From Gryllus longicercus (lineage: Eukaryota > Arthropoda > Insecta > Orthoptera > Gryllidae), in assembly GCA_038098605.1 (NCBI GenBank), contig JAZDUA010000584.1, positions 372,001-436,000 on the forward strand: a stretch of 64,000 nucleotides of DNA, given 5' to 3'. The number at the start of each line of letters is the position of its first letter. Within the stretch, counting starts at the first letter, position 1. Below the pieces are notes generated by a model. It saw only the letters and a program-made list of their open reading frames with translations. It ran no database searches and was not told where the DNA came from. Shown here piece after piece: positions 11,601-20,580 of this stretch. A program made the translations under genes and the position numbers.

Positions 11601-14125
11601 AGTTTGTTCATCGTAAAACTTCTGGTACAGTTTCATGTCCTTACACATTTTCTGTTTCGTGTTCTTACATTGTCGCTGCTCGGTCCATTGTGTTCCCATA
11701 TTACGATAATGAGACTGTTAGGGCTTTCAGACAAACGAAGTTCTATTCCCATTACTGAAATTTGCAACAGGCAATAGATCGTATGATCAATCAGAAAAAA
11801 ATCATCAGATGATTCTGTTACTTTCCTCTCTTGAGCCCAAGATAGCATCTTAGACTCTTCAACGCTGTAGTATGTGTGTTAGTGTGTGATTAGAATTGAG
11901 ATTTTCAGCTTACATCCAGTATCGTCTGTATTGTAGAGTCGAAAGATTTATATCCACCATTAATGCGAGAGTCTGATCCTGCATTAGTGACGCTTGGACT
12001 TGAAATAAGGACTTTCTTGAATTTGAAATAGTTGTACATTTCTTCGGCGATTATATAAAGAGTTGACTATTGATGCTGTATCTCTTTTACCTTCCTTGCT
12101 TAATTTAATTTTCCAGGCGCTCTCATCTCCTCAGATCTTGATTTTTGGATGTACAATTCATTAATTGGTGTAGCGTAGCGACTATATGCTCTGAAAAAAA
12201 TGTTGAGCGGTCAGGTCTAGTTGATATCGACGTTGTCGAATGCTACGGGCATTCTAATACCGACATATGTCAAAATCTCGGTTTGAGATACGTTGAAAAA
12301 GTATCCTTACCTAGATTGCCCAAATCATGCATTGGCGCCGTCTGGAGGAGAATTCAAGCGGCCGGCTGCTCTGATCTGTAGTAATTTTCCTTGGTTTTGG
12401 CCGACTGACACGAGGCACATCTGGCGCAGTGCCAACGAACGAGCTACGGACAGAGCGCGATCTTTCCTTCCTCTTCCTTGTCCTACCCTCATCCCTTACT
12501 TACACTCACATGCACTACACAATAATAAATGTCTGGAGGCCAGTTGAGAGCTTAGAGCATGTCCCGGCTTAGAAGGTTTCCTGCAGGTGGGAGATACCTG
12601 AATCGGAAAAATCCCGCAAGCCGACGTGTATGTCAGTACCAAAACTCACAATCCGCGAAATATAATTGTTATCTCCCCACGACAAAAATATAAACTACAC
12701 TTACGGGACTACTTCCCAGGCTATTGACGTGCCCGGACAATAAAATAATCAAACACTACATAGTCTCCGCATTATTTATTATAGGCTCTCAAAATAATAC
12801 AAAAAATATCACATGTTGATAAAAATGTACTCTGGTCCAAAGAAAAAAATTCGTTTGAAATTGAATTTTATGAGCGCAGATAAACTTTGACAACTCGCGA
12901 TCCGGGGCAAAGATGCGCTGACCAATCGCTAGCAGTTAAAATATTAGTGTCTAAGTGATTGGTGCAAAACTCCAAGGGGCGGGAATGACGCAGTCCCAAG
13001 GGCTGGCCTCGTTTGTTTACGTATTACGAAAATATCGACTCTCTTTCGATGGACTCTCCCTGGAAAATCTCTCCCTGTCAATAGACAGATTTTGCAATGC
13101 CTGCGCGCAAGCCACAATGAAAAAATGTTTTGTGTGCGGGCTTTTGCCGTACATAGCAGTGAATAGACAAATAAATATTTAGCACCTTAGCAACAATTAT
13201 ACGAACTTTTTAAGCAATTAATTCGTAATTCCTGTCAAACTCAGGTCAATACCAGATGAATGCCGGAGCAGTACTTCAACAAACCCTTTACTTACCCACA
13301 CACTTACATGCAATACAATTCCACATATACGGGGAGATGGGTCAGGGTCTTAGAGCTTGTCCTGGCTGGGGCGGTGCCCCGCTGGTGGGAAATGCGTGGT
13401 TGGGAAGTCCCGCTAGCCGACGGTAAGTTGGCGCCTGATCCCACCATTCGGCAGGGGAAGATCACCGCCACCTCACGAGGGAAAAAAAAGAAAAGAAAAG
13501 AAAAAAAAAACGAACTATGCTTACGGGAAAATGTCCTTAGTAGTTGCGTCTCTAGGATCACTAGTCAATCAATAAAATCAATCTAAATGCGCATTCACAG
13601 AAAATCGATAGCGCTGTCGATGGCTGGAACCCTTCGCCATGCCTAAATCACACATCATAATATCGAACAGATTTCGATATTATCATATGTTTTATGTTGA
13701 TGTGTGTTGGTGTGTGTGCGCAGGGCCTGTCGGACGAGGAGGACGTGGCGGTGAGCGTGGCGGGCATCCGCGCCTTGCAGCGCGTGCTGCGCGCCCCGGC
13801 GCTGCGCGAGGTGGACGCGCAGCTGCTGCGCACGCCGCTGCCGGGCTGCGAGGAGCGGCCCTGGGACTCGGACGAGTACTGGCGCTGCGCGCTGCGCATG
13901 CACGGCCTGACGCTCTACCACCCGTGCTGCACCAACAAGATGGGGCCCGGCGCAGACGCCGACGCCGTCGTGGCGCCCGACCTGAAGGTGCGCGGCCTGA
14001 AGGGCCTGCGCGTGGCCGACACCTCCGTCATGCCCACGCTCGTCTCGGGCCACCTGCAGATGGCGGCCTACGTCATCGGGGAGAAGGCCGCCGACCTCAT
14101 CAAGCGCGATTACCCGGGGCTCTAG
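1142..14125 (+). CDS. GMC oxidoreductase (glucose dehydrogenase-like), copy A, exons 2-7
   Basis: Spliced gene with exons 1142-1413, 3064-3385, 5022-5150, 6741-7064, 10327-10416 and 13724-14125 (stop TAG at 14123-14125). Exon lengths (272, 322, 129, 324, 90, 402) equal those of copy B and every junction keeps frame. The product belongs to the FAD-dependent GMC family, which in insects includes glucose dehydrogenase and ecdysone oxidase types; these oxidise an alcohol group and pass electrons to FAD. The substrate here is unknown. The chain has the second GMC signature and both catalytic-site histidines. The first coding exon, with signal peptide and FAD-binding motif, lies outside the window, so completeness cannot be judged. 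No exon in view is disrupted. Introns 2, 3, 5 and 6 are enlarged by transposons compared with copy B. Exon 5 is the most diverged from B and C. Confidence 0.88.
1414..3063 (+). other. Intron 2 of copy A
   Basis: 1,650 bp against 486 bp in copy B. The first 370 bp align with copy B intron 2 at roughly 90 percent by eye. The excess comes from the solo LTR at 1785-2532 and from unassigned sequence at 2537-3040. A stretch near 2875-2965 vaguely resembles the dispersed GCCGACG repeat family seen in intron 6. The intron ends with TGTGTCCCCAG. Confidence 0.7.
1785..2532 (-). mobile_element. Solo LTR of an LTR retrotransposon
   Basis: The 748-bp element begins TGTAAC and ends CTTACA (TG..CA termini) and is flanked by the 4-bp direct repeat ATAC at 1781-1784 and 2533-2536. 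Read on the minus strand it has the order expected of an LTR: GC-rich upstream region, a GGTATAAATT TATA-like box near 2365, then an AATAAA signal near 1843 close to the far end. No internal gag-pol sequence is attached, so it is a recombined solo LTR. The insertion is absent from intron 2 of copies B and C. A 4-bp duplication fits Gypsy-type elements, but the superfamily is not proven. Confidence 0.75.
3064..3385 (+). CDS. GMC copy A exon 3
   Basis: Acceptor GTCCCCAG ends at 3063. The single A at 3064 completes an AGA codon with the AG of exon 2, giving SSYRGYAGPVPVNY across the junction. The exon ends after GAG at 3385 with donor GTGCGT. It encodes the middle of the substrate/FAD domain and is extremely GC-rich, in sharp contrast with its introns. 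It differs from B and C at a few residues (AELGASNAD here, AQLGAANAD there). Confidence 0.88.
3476..3895 (+). mobile_element. Internally deleted Tc1-like transposon relic
   Basis: The left end, CACTATGTGATCAAAAGTAT, matches the terminal repeat style of a widespread insect Tc1 family. Right after it the sequence jumps into the C-terminal half of a transposase: MVW.YFSWRELALLVVL is visible, then in another frame DWPAQRSDFNSIEHLWDVLE, which is the region with the last catalytic acid of the DDE triad, followed by an early TGA. The N-terminal DNA-binding half is missing, several frames are broken, and no right terminal repeat is seen. It is absent from copies B and C. Confidence 0.75.
4576..4980 (+). 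repeat. 202-bp tandem duplication in intron 3
   Basis: The block with TTTTAGGTCCACGAGAAC at 4621 returns at 4823, giving a 202-bp period and about two units. Both include the upstream AATCATTCGTATAAACATG block and the downstream TTTATTGCTT..CAACCCAAAAA block. The second unit runs close to exon 4. The array is not seen in copies B or C. Confidence 0.75.
5022..5150 (+). CDS. GMC copy A exon 4 (GMC signature 2)
   Basis: A 43-codon exon in phase 0 at both ends (acceptor AAATAG at 5021, donor GTATAT). It encodes VIVAGGPVNSPALLLRSGVG, an exact fit to the PROSITE-type GMC signature 2 (GPxxSPxLLxxSGVG), then the conserved LGIPVVKDLPVGYNLQ block that reads into DHVGLP of exon 5. Confidence 0.93.
5151..6740 (+). 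other. Intron 4 of copy A
   Basis: 1,590 bp. A CT-rich low-complexity tract lies at about 5328-5516; intron 4 of copy B has a CT tract in a comparable place. The rest is AT-rich and unassigned. It ends with a pyrimidine-rich acceptor, CTTTCCACAG. Confidence 0.6.
6741..7064 (+). CDS. GMC copy A exon 5
   Basis: A 108-codon exon, phase 0 at both ends, acceptor TTTCCACAG and donor GTATGA. It starts with DHVGLPWLLVSMN and spans the substrate-domain region. This is the most diverged exon among the three copies: NLEQYKLLHS here against NFEQYTLSHS in B and NFEQYTLLHS in C, and RFTEDTYKKLIEPVGN against RIREDTYKNVVESIGN. These changes could alter substrate choice, but that is inference. Confidence 0.9.
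7234..7315. repeat. ATT/TAT trinucleotide microsatellite
   Basis: A run of TAT/ATT triplets with interruptions in intron 5 of copy A. Open frames read through it on both strands only because the unit is three bases. Confidence 0.9.
7365..8624 (+). mobile_element. mariner-family DNA transposon, inactive
   Basis: A 1,260-bp element, close to the usual mariner length of about 1.3 kb. The left end reads GGTTGCCTTTTATGTTTCGG and the right end, on the opposite strand, GGTTGCCTTTTATATTTCAC, forming imperfect terminal inverted repeats of about 28 bp. TA dinucleotides flank both ends (7363-7364 and 8625-8626), the expected target duplication. The TA lies inside a TAC/CTA triplet run, so the element jumped into a microsatellite. 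It is absent from intron 5 of copy B. Confidence 0.9.
7530..8559 (+). pseudogene. mariner transposase, frameshifted
   Basis: It starts MELNREHFRAIIFYNF with the helix-turn-helix region, then the catalytic domain. Three frames are needed: 7530 to about 7875, about 7880-8155 (ending in TAG), and about 8170-8559. Visible catalytic aspartates are in TGDESW (8003), HHDNA (8263) and LAPDFFLF (8365). Family members have 34 residues between the second and third Asp; here I count 33, because one residue before the last DFF is missing. With two frame breaks no functional enzyme can be made. Confidence 0.88.
8625..8867. repeat. TAC/ACT trinucleotide microsatellite
   Basis: About 240 bp of ACT/TAC-type triplets with variants (CAC, TGC, ATT), beginning at the right end of the mariner. 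The same triplet occurs just before the left end, so the mariner split this tract. Confidence 0.9.
8869..9237 (+). pseudogene. Non-LTR retrotransposon endonuclease fragment
   Basis: An open frame with NVLSLSNKI, then FCITEHWLSHNGLNTLQLPS and GGSCIDVRN. This order matches the N-terminal apurinic-endonuclease domain of Jockey/CR1-like non-LTR elements (N.QSL.NK, then L.ITEHWL, then GGS..VR). Only about 120 residues are present, the part after GGSCIDVRN looks rearranged, and no reverse transcriptase follows. It is a dead fragment in intron 5 of copy A. Confidence 0.65.
9399..10326 (+). repeat. 72-bp minisatellite built from the exon 6 splice acceptor
   Basis: Thirteen units, read from the GCGATGTTYCATGAA-like motif at 9414, 9486, 9558, 9630, 9702, 9774, 9846, 9918, 9990, 10062, 10134, 10205 and 10277. 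The period is 72 bp except one 71-bp step. Most units end with GTGTGCGTGTGTGCAGGCGA, which is the sequence used as the acceptor of exon 6 plus its first bases. The unit nearest the exon has lost a base and contains TGA. A sub-type with GAAGGGGG and GTGTATGCTTGTGAC recurs, hinting at partial higher-order amplification. Copy B has about three units at the same place. Confidence 0.93.
10327..10416 (+). CDS. GMC copy A exon 6
   Basis: A 30-codon exon, phase 0 at both ends. It encodes ATVWRLRPRSRG and then VSLRSADPADAPLIDPQ, the conserved GMC C-domain start (LRPxSRGxVxLxSxDPxDxPxIDP). The acceptor is the last TGTGTGCAG of the 72-bp array; the donor is GTAGGT. It is too short to stand out without the family pattern. 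Confidence 0.92.
12480..12720 (+). repeat. Dispersed SINE-like repeat, member 1
   Basis: Shares with 13260-13545 and, in inverse orientation, with 33165-33320 and 62155-62305 the blocks TTAGAGC.TGTCC.GGCT, GGTGGGA.ATxC.TGG.T, and CCCGC.AGCCGACG. The members are diverged. No protein coding or clear RNA polymerase III promoter is visible, so class is unknown. Confidence 0.6.
13260..13545 (+). repeat. Dispersed SINE-like repeat, member 2
   Basis: Second direct member, with GGGGCGGTGCCCCGCTGGTG and TCCCGCTAGCCGACGGTAAG, followed by an A-rich tract (AAAAAAAAGAAAAGAAAAG) near 13480-13511 that could be a retroposon-type tail. The better match is with the inverse copies in intron 4 of B and C. Confidence 0.65.
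13724..14125 (+). CDS. GMC copy A exon 7 (C-terminal catalytic domain)
   Basis: Terminal exon of 133 codons plus TAG. It carries TLYHPCCTNKMGP with the first catalytic-site His (codon at 13919) and VSGHLQMAAYVIGEKAADLI with the second (codon at 14051). Most insect paralogues read HPVGTCKMG and SGNTNAP in these places, so the VGTC to CCTN change and His instead of Asn at the second site are notable; His at that site is also what fungal glucose oxidase has. The exon is nearly identical to that of copy B. No AATAAA is seen in the first few hundred bases after the stop; an ATTAAA lies near 14508. Confidence 0.94.
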   Translation, partial: GLSDEEDVAVSVAGIRALQRVLRAPALREVDAQLLRTPLPGCEERPWDSDEYWRCALRMHGLTLYHPCCTNKMGPGADADAVVAPDLKVRGLKGLRVADTSVMPTLVSGHLQMAAYVIGEKAADLIKRDYPGL

Positions 14126-15139
14126 GCTGTCCGGCCATTTCAATTCTTCCAGACTCTGAAGACATCCTCGCCCGTAGGAAGGTATTCCTGAAGAAGAAAG
14201 AGTTATGTAATGCAGCGGGGGAAAGCGGCGATTTTTTGGCACAAAAACTCCATATTTTCCAATCCATATTTCGTGGGTCCTTGATACCGAAAAATCGAAT
14301 GACGGCAAAACATCTATCTGTCTGTGAACAACGTTAGTTGTTAGACCGTTCACCCGCTTTTCTCCAATATTGATATTTTGGAGTCGATCTGGATAATTTC
14401 GCGGTCCCTTAAATTAGAAACGAATAATTTATTTTTCGGGGGTATTTAACATGAGGCTCCTGGAACATTTTCCAATTTTTTTTACAAAAATTGATCCATC
14501 GTTTTTCATTAAATTTTGTTGTTGGATAGTGTAAAGGACATTTAAGAGAATGATACAAGTTTGGTGATCGTTGAAAACTGACTTTTAAAAAATGACAAAT
14601 ATTTAAAAAGTTTTCTATATCTTCCTGCAACTACAATTTTGAATATATTTTTCGTAATGAAATGTGTTCATCAGAAACAGTTTTCCAAAAGATGTTATCA
14701 CAATATTTTGATAATATGAGTATTTTGGCGTAATTTTAGATGAAATATAGGCGGTTTTAAAACCATTTTAAATAATTTTCTCACAAACTGCTTCAAATCG
14801 TGTCTTTCTTTTTTATCCTCGTGTGTAGTAAAGAACTCTAAAGATATTGGAAATAGTCCTGTTTTCGGCACACTTCGCATTTTCGAAAATTACAAAAAAC
14901 AGTTCGCAATTGTAATTTCGCATTTCGCGCACTTTGTTTCTGGCGTTGCCATTTCGGAAAATAGCAACACACGTTTGAAAATTCTTCTAATTCATCCCAT
15001 TGTTGTAGGTCATGATGAGGTAATATTGTTATGAAAGGAAATAGATTATCGTATTTCTTACTTGAAGTTTATAACGCTCATAAAATCTACAGCTATATGA
15101 AGTACAGGCATCAAGGTTTTCAAACAATGATGCTAGGAT

Positions 15140-15480
15140 TCAGGGACGTAACCACGAGCTTTGCTTGAGTTGGAACGTCAAGGTAGCAAGACAAACATTA
15201 CGACGGTGAACGCCCAAACACCGAGCGGAAACATAAACAGGAACCGCTGATGTCCTTGCCCTTTCCCGTGGCACGGGCGTGATAACCTGGCACGCGCGCG
15301 CCGTCGCTGGGAAGAGATTTGCCCAGTTGCTCGCGAACTCTGCGCGCGGTCTCTTCTCCGACATCTTGAGGCCGCCTGCCCGTATCCTGCGAGGTGGCGT
15401 CGGAATGGCTTCGACGCCCGGAAGGCTGATGGGCCACCGCTCCGCTAGGTTTTGCACGAGCCTAACGGTACATATCAAAT
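15140..15480. other. GC-rich conserved block of unknown nature
   Basis: A GC-rich, CpG-containing block in an AT-rich spacer, repeated at about 37960-38300. Open frames exist on both strands but differ between the two copies by small indels, and none resembles a family I know. It may be part of an old repeat or a CpG-rich regulatory region. Confidence 0.35.
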
Positions 15481-16379
15481 CTTTGTTGACTCTATTTTAA
15501 TGGATCTGCTGGACAGTGGGGATGTGGACAAGGGGACGTAGGTCTTTTAAATGATGATCTTCTCCCCCATATGTCACATACAGTTTTTAATGTTTTTTCT
15601 TTTCATTAAGTAAATCTAAATCTAAATGATTATTTTCAAATATGTATTTTTATACTTTTTATTTTCTGTTATACTTACATAAACAAGGAGCAATAGACTG
15701 AAGAAACTTGTATAATAGTATTGCGGCTAGATTTAGTTATTTATGAGGATTTACTTACAGTAACCTTTTTTAAGTGGCATTGCAATATAATCCTGCGATA
15801 TGGCAGTTTGAGAAGTTATTCCAAGGATTTAATAGTTGGACGGAGAATAAGGACAATTTATTTACTGAACGTTATTATTACGTCTATATGTTCATTTAAA
15901 TGGTACATTCAACTAAGGTAAGTGACGCATATATGGCCGTTGCAGGTAATATGGCCAAGTAACAACTATGTTACTAGCTGATAAAATGTTCTCCGTAGTA
16001 CTAGCATGCTTTCTGGGAGAGCGTAGGAAGTGCGTTAACTCCCTACCAGGCTTGTTGACTCGCGCATTTGTCCTCTGCAGCTGGCCTCTGCTTGGCGTTC
16101 TTCAAATTTAATACGTTTTAAGGTAATAGTGCACGTAGGTGTTTGCAAATTTATTATTAAAAAAACGACAATAAGAAACAATTTACTTTTTATGTTCGAT
16201 GCACCATCACTATTGACAGCTATGCCGCGTGTTTCCGCTGTTCCAGAACAGTGTTACCGTTCTCATAGAAGAAAATTTTGGCTTACTGCATTGAAAATTA
16301 CTGGGGTTAATATTCGCCACTTAGATCTATTTTGGTGTCGTTGGTTTAATTATCTGTGTACCCACTAAGATCATAGCGC

Positions 16380-16580
16380 AAAAACACGTTTTTTGTAGGT
16401 TTTCAGAATCTTCTGGTTGGATCCAGAAACAAACTATCATTTATCCACCAGGAGACCGAAACACATAACACCATATATGTCTCGATTAACGCAAGGGAAG
16501 TGGTCTAACCGAGAGTGACGGATACGCACGTTCTCACACACACTCAAATACTATATAGGGATTAAATAACCGATTCCAAT
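16380..16580 (+). repeat. Dispersed repeat with ACTATATAGGGATT end
   Basis: Shares AAAACACGTTTT, CCAGGAGACCGAAAC and ACTCAAATACTATATAGGGA with 25077-25375 and with the matching places in the second spacer (39190-39385 and 51410-51720). Similarity extends upstream to about 16230. Class unknown. Confidence 0.6.
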
Positions 16581-16639
16581 AGTGCGAGAAAGTATACACT
16601 GAGGTAGCACCTAGTTTCTTTTTTTAATGATGTTTCTTC

Positions 16640-17160
16640 ATCAATGGCTCAAGGTAAAGTAATATCATTAGATCTTTCAAAAGCTTTTGCAGTCATTAGA
16701 ATTCTGCTGTCAAAATTTCCTTTATATGGAATTAGTGTTACTGCCGTAGATATCCTCGTAACTTTAATATCAATCGAAAAGAGTAGAAATACCGTACAAA
16801 CATTAAAAATTAACATATTTGACTCTTCTTTCTAATTCTTATCAAATTGAGTATGGCGTTCCCTAGGGTTGGATCACAGTCCATATCCCCTTTCTTTTAT
16901 AGGTTAACGATATCTCATCGATCTTTAAAAACGGCAGAACAGTTCTCTTTACGGATAACACGAATATTCCTTGTCACAACTATAAATAGTACAATTTAGC
17001 AGTTCCAAATTGTTCTCATAATAATATATTAATCTTTAACGAAGGAAAAGATGTCAATGAATATTTTTGCATTTCAAACCGGGAATCACATGCGCCGTGG
17101 AAAAAAATGGATTTGGCTGATTTTATGGTAATGTTTCTAAGTTTCTCAATTCAGCTAAAC
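16640..17160 (+). pseudogene. Non-LTR reverse transcriptase relic
   Basis: Reads VISLDLSKAFAVI, then after stops YGVP (followed by a stop where Q is usual) and VNDISSIFKNGRTVLF with TDNTNI in place of the FADDTNI catalytic box. This is the palm region of a Jockey/CR1-like reverse transcriptase (FLDLSKAFD, YGVPQGS, FADDTN), with the key aspartates changed and several stops. It is an old dead copy, present in both spacers and so older than the duplication. Confidence 0.7.
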
Positions 17161-17689
17161 CCTAAGTAGAACATTCTTATAACTCAATTAAATAATAATA
17201 TAAGTTCATTATGTCGCGACTAATTCGCATTCAGAATTTTTTCAAATTCAACGTCCATGCAGCTCGTTGTATGTGTGGCAAATGTACGAGTATCACATTG
17301 CCACCTGAGATAAGCCGTAATTTACTGTGGAAGCTTATTCTATTGTATCCAAACTCTCAGATTGCAGAAAATATCTACTAAAAATAACGATATGCGGGCC
17401 ACGCACTTCCTGCAAGTCACTCACTTTCAAGAGATATCAATATCAATACAAGGATCCACATTTAATACATGTACATGACTTTACAACGAATTTCCAAATT
17501 ATATTAAATAATTAAAATCGATAAAAAATAAAAAATTGAAGTTGACAAATTTACACAAATTTATTACACACATGTATGTTCAAAGTAAATATTTTCTGCT
17601 ACATAACTGTTTTGAAACAGTTATAGATTTTACTGACCATTAAAAACTTGCAGTGCTACAACACCACGTACTTTCTCGATTTATATTTA

Positions 17690-20580
17690 AATTTGCAATT
17701 TTCGAAAATTTAGAGAGTTCAACGAAGATGACACCCGTGCCATGCCTTCAAGCGTTCCTTCCTCTATCCGTGAAAAAAATGTGTCAGTTTTTGAGAAATT
17801 TTTTTTATTAATTGCAATAATTTCAAGCACAAATTTCGAACAAAATACAAATTTTTCAAAAACCTGAACTGATATTTTTTAAAGTGATGGTTTTCTTGAA
17901 CGGACTATGTCTAAGACAAAATTCTTTCTCTTCAATTTTATTGTTTTGAAATATTACCTTTGTGCAATTTTCGAAAGCACGGAGAGTTCGCCGAAAATGT
18001 GACTAGCACAATATTTTTTATCGCTCTTTGATAAACACGAGGAGAAAATTTAAAGAAAATAATTTGTTCGGTTTTAGAGAAAACATTGTTTAAAATTTAT
18101 TTTAAGTGTCCATATTTCGCCCAAAATTACACGAATACTACTCTATTTTGACCAACTATAAATTACCTTATTTCAAGATCTCTTTTAGGAACAAATTGCA
18201 TTAAGGAAAAAATCTCTCTTTTCAATATTATAGTTGTAAGAAGAAAATAAATTTTAAGTCTGAAATTTTCGAACAAGGAATTTCAATGAACATGAGATCT
18301 GCACCCTTCTTTTAACCTTTTTTATGCTAGCCGAGGACAAAGTTTAATAAAAAAGTGTAAAGCTATTTTTGAGAAAATTTTCAAAGTGTTGGGACGTGAC
18401 GTAAAGTACCTTAAAAATCAAAAAAATCCATTGGAAATTCCCAAAACCTCGAGTTTGTTAAGATCAATTGAATCGTTTGTTTCAGAAACCCATCAATGCC
18501 AAAATCTAAAACACGCATTAGCGACAGATTGTTGTTCCAAGAAGATAGACACACGGTTTAGTGCATATTTATATGAAAAATATTAATTTATCAACAGCTT
18601 TAGTAAATAAAATTATGGGATATTTTTTCTTAGTTTTCTCGAGATGAGGAATTTGGCATTTCACGGATTTTTGATACACACGATTCAATTGGGGAATATC
18701 AATTTTGAAGCAAATATGTTGAACGCTAGCGTTATCAAAGACGGCCGGACAAAGTACTCAGTACGGACAAACACCTAGACATACGGACAGGCAGACATAT
18801 TTCTATCAATCAATTTTTCTGTATCAAGGACCTACAACACAAGGATTTTAGCTACATCATATGTTAGAGGACATAATTTACTGTATAGCAAAAGGATCTA
18901 TTCATTTTCTTGTTACTAGGGTCCGGCAATAAGATTTATTTAAACCGAAATTTCAACGTTTGCCGGCGCTCATTTGCATAATTTTCTCTTCTTAGGGAGT
19001 GCCACAAATGAAAAATATTTATTTTAACAATGATGTATAATGCATTAGTTTACTTTTATATTGTTTAAATTTAAATAGTATTCCTACACATCACATACTT
19101 CTCGAAGTTTTTCTACCTGCTCTACCTGTATATTACACTACTACATAAACGCATAAATATTTTTCGCAACGGAACTCGAACTCAGGTCCTTCTAATGTAT
19201 TCACCGTTAGCCCTACGTCTACATCATCTAATCGCAGAGTCTCGAGCTTCTAATTTTGAAATGGTAACTTTTTCAAATTTGAAAATATACGGAGTTGCAA
19301 AAAATGAGACAAGCGCCACGTGTTTTACCGCCCTTTGTTATATACGAAGAGAAAATTTAATAAAAAATGTCGGTCAGTTTAGAGAAAATATTTTTTTGCA
19401 TATATTTCAGACACAAATTACGTCAACTATGAATGGTTTTTCAAAAAATGAATGGATCTTTTTTTGCCGATTTTGCCCGAATTCCTATTTTGTAGAACAA
19501 TCATTGGTTAAGACAAAATTGTTCTCTTGATTGTAATTGTTTGCAGTTTTGAAACAAAGAACACAGAGTGTTTGCAGAAAATGAGACTTGTCCCTTTTTA
19601 TAGACAAGGAAATTTTTTTTAAATTTTTGGGCGGTTGTGGAGAAAAAAAATCAAAAAGTTTACACTTGCCTGTATCTTCACAAAAATTCCACGAAAACTA
19701 CTTAAATTTTCAAAAAAATTGAACATGACCTTAATTTTAGATCTATCTTTAAAAAACAAACTTTATTTACTATCTACTGGCGCTACAGAATGGCACAGAC
19801 TTTCCCGTATTGGTTTTCTATTTCCTAAGGTCTCGTCTAGCTATTCGAACTTGCCACATACTCTGGCCTGCTGCCATCTATCGCTGCCCAAAGTATTTTT
19901 TTTAATCTTAAAGAGAGAAATTAATACTATCCTTTCGAAAAAATTAAATAAAAAATTTGGAGCCATCTTTTGAGAAAATGGCGTTTGAGCATTTCTGAAA
20001 ATGCGAAATGTTGAGCTAGTGTTTACAAAAAACGGTACAGTTTTCAAGAAACTTTATAGGACATTACTTGAAGAAAATGTACTGATAAATATAATAATGC
20101 CAGCAAAAAGCCGATGACGTAAATATTAACGACGCGAGACACCTGTCTAAAAATTTTGTTCTTGTAATTTTTGGAAAAAAAATAGAGAGCAATATGGCAT
20201 TTATATCATCTGATAAAGTGCATTTAGCACAATTCCTCCCAAACCTTTCTTGAAGAAAAATTTGGAACCGTTTTTGAGAAATCTTGATTTTCTAATTTTT
20301 TAAAATTGCATAAATTTTATATATTTTTGCAAAAAATACTAAAATATTTTAAAAAAGTACATGGCCTTTACAAATTGCATTTCGAGGAAAATTCTCTATT
20401 TTTATTTTGTAATTGAAGGATGACCCCGAAAAATTCAAACTTTTGAAATTTTCGAAAATACAGAGTTTATCGTAAAAATCGGACCTGCACTACCTTTATC
20501 TGTTTATTTTACACTGTTCTTACAAGAAATTTAATGAAAAATTTTGAGCCATTTTTTAGGTCACAGGCGCATCCCAGCGA
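17690..20580 (+). repeat. Degenerate AT-rich tandem satellite, period about 280 bp
   Basis: Recurring blocks in a fixed order: TTTTCGAAAAT-like motif, GAGAGTTC..CGAAAATG, GACxxxGCACC, AAAATTTAATAAAAAA, then CAGTTTTTGAGAAAAT. Clear block starts are near 17694, 17970, 18262, 19253, 19545 and 20440, spaced about 275-292 bp or multiples. Roughly ten units are present, strongly diverged. The second spacer carries the same array at about 40500-43390. Single related pieces lie near 27590-27790 and 49680-50280. Confidence 0.65.

Larger units (their letters stand above)
10417..13723 (+). other. Intron 6 of copy A, expanded
   Basis: 3,307 bp against 477 bp in copy B. The first 180 bp align with copy B; the rest is extra. 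At 12480-12720 and 13260-13545 lie two direct copies of a dispersed repeat. The interval 10620-12480 is AT-rich with no protein family I recognise; around 10860-10900 there is a weak tRNA B-box-like GGGATCGAGTCCC. The intron ends GTGTGTGCGCAG. Confidence 0.65.

Noticed and set aside
1142..14125. Calling copy A a pseudogene because exon 1 is missing
   Set aside because: The expected exon 1 position is outside the window, and all six visible exons are intact with good splice sites.
13648..14353. Long antisense frames over exon 7 (also 36450-37131) and antisense frames over exon 1 (28023-28478, 57224-58105)
   Set aside because: Same composition effect or passage through the 72-bp donor array; no match to known proteins.
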